Below the pieces are notes generated by a model. The model was not told the DNA's origin and did not search any database. It worked only from the letters and a program-made list of their open reading frames with translations. Positions 60,003 to 64,000 of a stretch of DNA of 64,000 nt are shown here, one piece after another. The position numbers and the translations under genes are program-made. Source of the DNA: Bacteroidota bacterium. Lineage in GTDB: Bacteria; Bacteroidota; Ignavibacteria; Kapaibacteriales; HRBIN21. The stretch is taken from assembly GCA_030550395.1 (NCBI GenBank), contig JAUQPL010000001.1, positions 62,001 through 126,000 on the forward strand, written 5' to 3'. Each line of letters begins with the position of its first letter. Position 1 is the stretch's first letter.

Positions 60003-62168
60003 CTACGGCGTGAGCAATATGGGCATAGTAACCCGTTGGTTGACAGCGCTGACGACGACAAAATACATACCAGCGGCGCTTTCAGGCAAGCCTAATCGGA
60101 GAGGGTGCATACCAATTGCTCCCTGCCATCGCCAAAGACGCTGCCCCAGAGCAGAATATACCTCTACTGTGACTCTGCCTGCCCCCAGAGATATTGGCAG
60201 CTCCAGGACTCGTGAGAGTAAATGGCGGGGAACCTCATTGAACAAAGCGGTGCCCTGCCACGGAACGTGGACACTGAGTCCAACATCATCATCCTTCCGA
60301 GGCACCAATTTGTAATTGCCGAAGCTGTAGAAGAGGATTCCCCTGATGTAGTCTAGCCGTTGACCGTACTGGAGCACTATCTTGCCATCCGTGCCCCGTG
60401 TACCGTACCGTGTCGCCCCATCATCAGTCTCTACCCGAACTCGGGAGGTGAGCTCTTCCGGAGTACCGAAGGCATCGGCATCGACGATGTAGAACTCTCC
60501 GAAGTTGGAAGGAGCATCGGCGTTCGTGTCGCTGACGACGATGTTGCGGAACTCCACAAGCATGCTCTCCCACCCTTCGGCAGGGGATTCCCCTTGGCGC
60601 TTGCCGGCTATATCGCGCGTGCGCAGGATAACCGGTGGCACAACGTTCCCGCTGGAGATAAAACCACCATCGCCGCCTTGGTCCACTAAGGCAATGGAAG
60701 TCAAGGCGGTAACATGCCAGTCCTGAGCGCGGGCTCCAAGCTCGGCAATGACGCCAGAGACACGGATTTTATCTCCACGCCGGAAGCTACGGATCGGATC
60801 GGTCGTTGCTGTCGTGTGGAGCCAAATGCCTGAGGATGCGGTTGTGTCGTCCTGCATATACATCCGCGGAGCGGCGTTGTTCGGGATATCGGAAGTGTCC
60901 GCAGTGATCACCCCTTCCAGAAGGACGCGGAAGCCGATGTATCCAGAGGCTCCGTTCGGGTTCAGTGTATGGCGGATGTCAGCAATACGGGCAGGGCGGT
61001 CCAGTACCTTGTAAAAGTACGTCCCCGTCAGAGGCATCCGCACCTGCATTCCTGCACTGTCGGTGGCTTCGACCCAGTAACGGACAAGGGACTCCGCTGG
61101 CTGTGGTGGGATAGTGGCGGTGAAAAGGGTATCATCGGATGCAGCAGCTTCAACGCTGAGGGTATCAGGGCCACCGACCGTGTAGCGAAGCCGAACGGAG
61201 GTTATGGGGAAATCCCCTCGGCGGATTCCGATCCGGATCGTCACAGGCTCATCCGACCGTGGGAACGGACGTGCCCGATCGCGTTCTACAGAGGTAATGA
61301 CCGGAGGCGTGGTACCCAATTCCACATCTTCTGGGTAGACTGGGGTAATCATGAAGGACTGAGGCTGTCCTCCGACGGTGCTGGCAGTGATATAGCCCCG
61401 AATCCGCCGAATTCGCTGCCCGACCGGATATGGAGTAAAATCCCGCAGCCGATGGGCCCGCGTCGTGAAGTACCCCGATTGGTCCCGCATATACATCTGG
61501 TTGCCCTGGTCATCAGAGAGCACAATGACTGGCTGGTTAGCGACAACAGTAACATCGTGCAGTTCCACCAGCATCCCCACATAGCGCGGGCCCTGCTCAA
61601 TATTGGGAATGGAGCTTCCCACGGGACCACGGTAGAAGTCCGATATTTGCACCGGTATAGGGTTCGGGAGGGGACGATCGTAATCAAGAAACTCCACAGG
61701 GCGAGCTTGTGCGCCTGTAATGACCTCTGCCTGGGTAGGACCCAAGCGGTTGCGGATGGGGTCGGTGTTTGTGGGGAAATTCGTAATACGCACCAGGATT
61801 TCTACGTAATCACCGGGACGAACCCGGTCAAAGTAGGTCGCCAATACCGTCGTGTCAGCCTGAAGGACATTGATGCCTGCATAGGCTTGAAGGTTAGGGT
61901 TAGAATCGCGCAGGAAGCTCACCCATCGCGCTCCTGCCCATAGCAATGGGCGCCGATCCGTTGCTGGGTCTAAGACCGGAGGCACGGTAACAATGCCCAC
62001 CAGTAGGACCGTATCCCCAAGAGCAGGTGAAAGCAGCGAGCCCACAGCAATGGAATCGGGGGGCAGTGTCATGATTTCATGAACGTGGACACGTCGGTAT
62101 TGTCCCACAAGGAATGCAGCTCCTATGCAGAACACAGCCGCTGTGCAAAAGAGCCTTGTCATTCCCAT
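60003..62168 (-). CDS. Secreted multidomain protein with OB-fold-like domains and C-terminal T9SS-type sorting domain
   Basis: 721 residues. Signal peptide MGMTRLFCTAAVFCIGAAFLVG. Repeated OB-like units, e.g. YVGMLVELHDVTVV ... NQMYMRDQ and YIGFRVLLEGVITADTSD ... PRMYMQDD with GDKIRVSGVIAELG, a pattern seen beside extracellular nucleases and in other secreted Bacteroidota proteins. Middle part (TPPVITSVERDRARPF) looks like an Ig-type domain. The last 80 residues (RVTVEVYSALGQRLWRW ... SAAGMYFVVVSAVNQRVTMPILLTP) form a clear sorting domain (GMYFVVV in place of GxYxxxV). Catalytic residues not seen. Confidence 0.78.
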   Translation of the reverse strand: MGMTRLFCTAAVFCIGAAFLVGQYRRVHVHEIMTLPPDSIAVGSLLSPALGDTVLLVGIVTVPPVLDPATDRRPLLWAGARWVSFLRDSNPNLQAYAGINVLQADTTVLATYFDRVRPGDYVEILVRITNFPTNTDPIRNRLGPTQAEVITGAQARPVEFLDYDRPLPNPIPVQISDFYRGPVGSSIPNIEQGPRYVGMLVELHDVTVVANQPVIVLSDDQGNQMYMRDQSGYFTTRAHRLRDFTPYPVGQRIRRIRGYITASTVGGQPQSFMITPVYPEDVELGTTPPVITSVERDRARPFPRSDEPVTIRIGIRRGDFPITSVRLRYTVGGPDTLSVEAAASDDTLFTATIPPQPAESLVRYWVEATDSAGMQVRMPLTGTYFYKVLDRPARIADIRHTLNPNGASGYIGFRVLLEGVITADTSDIPNNAAPRMYMQDDTTASSGIWLHTTATTDPIRSFRRGDKIRVSGVIAELGARAQDWHVTALTSIALVDQGGDGGFISSGNVVPPVILRTRDIAGKRQGESPAEGWESMLVEFRNIVVSDTNADAPSNFGEFYIVDADAFGTPEELTSRVRVETDDGATRYGTRGTDGKIVLQYGQRLDYIRGILFYSFGNYKLVPRKDDDVGLSVHVPWQGTALFNEVPRHLLSRVLELPISLGAGRVTVEVYSALGQRLWRWQGAIGMHPLRLGLPESAAGMYFVVVSAVNQRVTMPILLTP

Positions 62169-62187
62169 CCTCCCCTACGGTTGAGAC

Positions 62188-64000
62188 TTACTTCACTACC
62201 AAGAGATACCCGAGGCGTACAGCTGGGCTATCGGCATCTTCCACGACGATGATGTAAAGACCTGGAGCCAAAGGCTGATCTGCCTTACTGAGCAAGTCCC
62301 AAGCATGAATTCCCCCAGGTGTGAGCAAGTGTTCTGGAATACCTGCCTGGGCGAACCAGCCGATCGTTGTTCCCTCGCTATCCCCTTGGTCGTGCCAAAG
62401 CGAAGCGACTTCCTGGCCTGCGGCATTCCAGACCCGAATGCGGCAACGGGGTGGAAGGTTGTACAGGTAGAGCTTCCGCCCTCGCTCCGAGTTCCCGTGT
62501 TCCCAAGCTGCCGAGAGACGGTATGGGTTCGGGAATACCCCGATACGGGAGATACTGTCGCTGCGCATAGGACCGCGCCCAGGAATGAAGAAGAGCTCTG
62601 TTGCCAAGGGGCTAGACTCCAGGGAGGGAATGCCATTCAGCTCATCGGGTGAGCTGAAAGCGGTAAGTCCAACACGGTAAAGCCAGCCGTCAAGGAGTGG
62701 ACGTAAGGTATAAGCGTACGTGTAGCCGGTGGTGTCGTCAGGGAAAGTTATCCGAGTAGGTCGCCCCTGAGCATCCCGCAGGCGAATTGCCTCAAAGCCA
62801 TTGTCGTATCCAATCCCGTTGCCCGGTAGGTCCCACTGCCGCAGGAGTTGGAGTGAGTCCACGGCGCCTACAGAGGGCCCTGCAATCCAGAGCCGATATC
62901 CTTCAAAATGTCGCCGGTTGGTGAAGATGTCGCGCGCAGCTTCTGAGTGGTCGCTCCAGTAGAGGACGGCTTCCCCACTGCCGAGGACGAGCCGGACTCT
63001 TGGGGCCTCCGGTGGTGAAGGAAGCAAAAAGCGTATGATACTGCCATCACCCCGTAAGTCGGGTTCATCGGCGTCCAAGCGTCCGTTTCCATTCAGGTCG
63101 GTTCCATTATACGCCCGCTGAGCCCAGTGAGCGTAGCGGAGGAGGTGGATTCGGGAGGAGGCATCATCGGTAGCTGGGTCTCCCGGCTTCTTTGCGCAAA
63201 TGATTGCAAAAGCAATTCGCACGGAATCCCCGGGCAGTAATTGGGGAAAGGGACCAACCGAGAGCATAATGGAGCGATTGCTCGGCGTACGGAGGAACTG
63301 GCGGGCATAGTCCAGACTCACCTGTCCTAAGAAGGAGCTTGAAAGCCGCCGATACCGGCTGAGGTCATTCTGTGGAGATTGGGTCCATTCGTCGCCAGTC
63401 GTATTGCGGAACTGCCACGAGTTGAAGAAGACGCCATTAGCTGCAGGCTCACTACCCAGAAACTTAAGAGCAAAGTAACTATCGGCAAGCCCTCGGTCAC
63501 CTGCGGCGTCCCATTCGTAAATACATGCCTCCTCTTCCAGGAAGCCTTCCGCTCCGGCGCTGTAGAAAGCAGCTCCACGGGGGGCAACAAGACGCGTATT
63601 CCGGACCACAGCATCCGCCCATAAGCCAACGTAGACACTTTCAATGGGTGCAGTGCCAACGTTGGCGATCGTATACCATAGAATGACGAAGGCATCGGCG
63701 AAGGGGTAATTCCATGCGAAGCTCTCTAACCGTACTCGGAGCCCTAATGGATGCTCATGGTTCGGGATACGCTGTCCAGTGCCAGGCACAACTTGATTTG
63801 TGTCCGTGAACTCTACAATGAGATCCCGGTGGCTTATGGCCTCTGGCGTGTAGTACGGATCTGCGGGCAGGGAGGAGCGAATACGCACAGGGGTAAGCGG
63901 GGTGAACTCGAATCCTTCACTGGCATACCGCGCTGAGGCAACATCGACGGCTGCAGTTGAAACGGCAATAACCTCCTCTCCCCCCCGGCGGAGGAGTCCC
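62188..64000 (-). CDS. Large secreted protein with C-terminal T9SS/FlgD-like domain (5' truncated by window edge)
   Basis: The frame has no stop or sure start up to base 64000, so the protein begins outside the window; about 603 residues are visible. It has one EF-hand-like calcium loop (DLNGNGRLDADEPD). C-terminal FPNPYRLSAAWEH, KLYLYNLPPRCRIRVWNAAGQEVA, and PLAPGLYIIVVEDADS ... YLLVVK give a FlgD-like or T9SS sorting domain. Upstream are long beta-rich stretches (SPQNDLSRYRRLSSSFLGQV). A family name cannot be given. The GTG at 63888 is not a good start because the reading frame continues with similar composition beyond it. Confidence 0.72.
   Translation of the reverse strand, partial: GLLRRGGEEVIAVSTAAVDVASARYASEGFEFTPLTPVRIRSSLPADPYYTPEAISHRDLIVEFTDTNQVVPGTGQRIPNHEHPLGLRVRLESFAWNYPFADAFVILWYTIANVGTAPIESVYVGLWADAVVRNTRLVAPRGAAFYSAGAEGFLEEEACIYEWDAAGDRGLADSYFALKFLGSEPAANGVFFNSWQFRNTTGDEWTQSPQNDLSRYRRLSSSFLGQVSLDYARQFLRTPSNRSIMLSVGPFPQLLPGDSVRIAFAIICAKKPGDPATDDASSRIHLLRYAHWAQRAYNGTDLNGNGRLDADEPDLRGDGSIIRFLLPSPPEAPRVRLVLGSGEAVLYWSDHSEAARDIFTNRRHFEGYRLWIAGPSVGAVDSLQLLRQWDLPGNGIGYDNGFEAIRLRDAQGRPTRITFPDDTTGYTYAYTLRPLLDGWLYRVGLTAFSSPDELNGIPSLESSPLATELFFIPGRGPMRSDSISRIGVFPNPYRLSAAWEHGNSERGRKLYLYNLPPRCRIRVWNAAGQEVASLWHDQGDSEGTTIGWFAQAGIPEHLLTPGGIHAWDLLSKADQPLAPGLYIIVVEDADSPAVRLGYLLVVK

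Noticed and set aside
60969..61943. 324-codon plus-strand frame inside the T9SS cargo gene
   Set aside because: Composition is Arg/Ser/Pro-rich without domains, and the minus-strand gene has a signal peptide, domains and a sorting end.

Overview
The window is a gene-dense, tightly packed bacterial chromosome segment (visibly GC-moderate, no intergenic gap over about 200 bases, many 4-base ATGA overlaps and overlapping gene ends). It shows a type IX secretion system (PorU-like and PorV-like genes plus secreted proteins with C-terminal sorting-type domains), a complete alternative complex III operon, an LptD-type lipopolysaccharide exporter, KdsC, and many outer-membrane beta-barrels, so the organism is a Gram-negative member of the Bacteroidota/Chlorobiota superphylum. 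The combination of T9SS, alternative complex III, clear Shine-Dalgarno sites and Bacteroidota-like TAnnTTTG promoter boxes best fits a basal lineage such as Ignavibacteria or Candidatus Kapabacteria. That placement is inference. An archaeal-type OGG2 glycosylase and an archease-RtcB pair would be compatible with a thermophile.

Layout. 1-9.4 kb: 3' part of a helix-hairpin-helix/beta-barrel protein, mreB, a very large metalloprotease/beta-propeller/barrel fusion (minus strand), a dihydrolipoamide acyltransferase with two nearly identical lipoyl domains, and an OmpA protein with calcium-binding type repeats. 9.4-13.7 kb: archease-rtcB, ribosomal L28, and a pair of peptide-type ABC permeases. 13.7-18.8 kb: an unrecognised barrel protein facing lptD and a lipoprotein gene. 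18.9-22 kb: queD-folE-rnhB-pyrC operon. 22-34 kb: respiratory operon: cytochrome c, ctaA, ctaB, sco, DUF420, actABCDEF, then an MscS channel. No oxidase subunit genes are present.

34-46.4 kb: a secreted protein, a DUF6580 membrane protein, kdsC-ytxH-like genes, a glutaminyl cyclase-like M28 protein, prmA and ppx (a visibly AT-richer stretch), a Kgd/OdhA-type fused E2-E1 2-oxoglutarate dehydrogenase, a double-OmpA protein and a PuuD-like amidohydrolase. 46.4-51.8 kb: tRNA-Gly(GCC) with a strong terminator, then porU-porV. 51.8-64 kb: OGG2 glycosylase with a coupled IF-2B-related gene, an RluE-like pseudouridine synthase, and a long minus-strand run (T9SS cargo, methyltransferase, YkoF-like, YgfZ, SDR, LOG, TPR-thioredoxin, barrel protein), the last cargo gene being cut by the right edge.

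The functional themes are cell-envelope building and secretion, aerobic respiration through alternative complex III with heme A and copper assembly factors, and 2-oxo acid oxidation. For the last, the Kgd-type enzyme has no lipoyl domain of its own and could be served by the di-lipoyl E2 about 32 kb away. I saw no CRISPR array, insertion sequence, prophage or rRNA gene.
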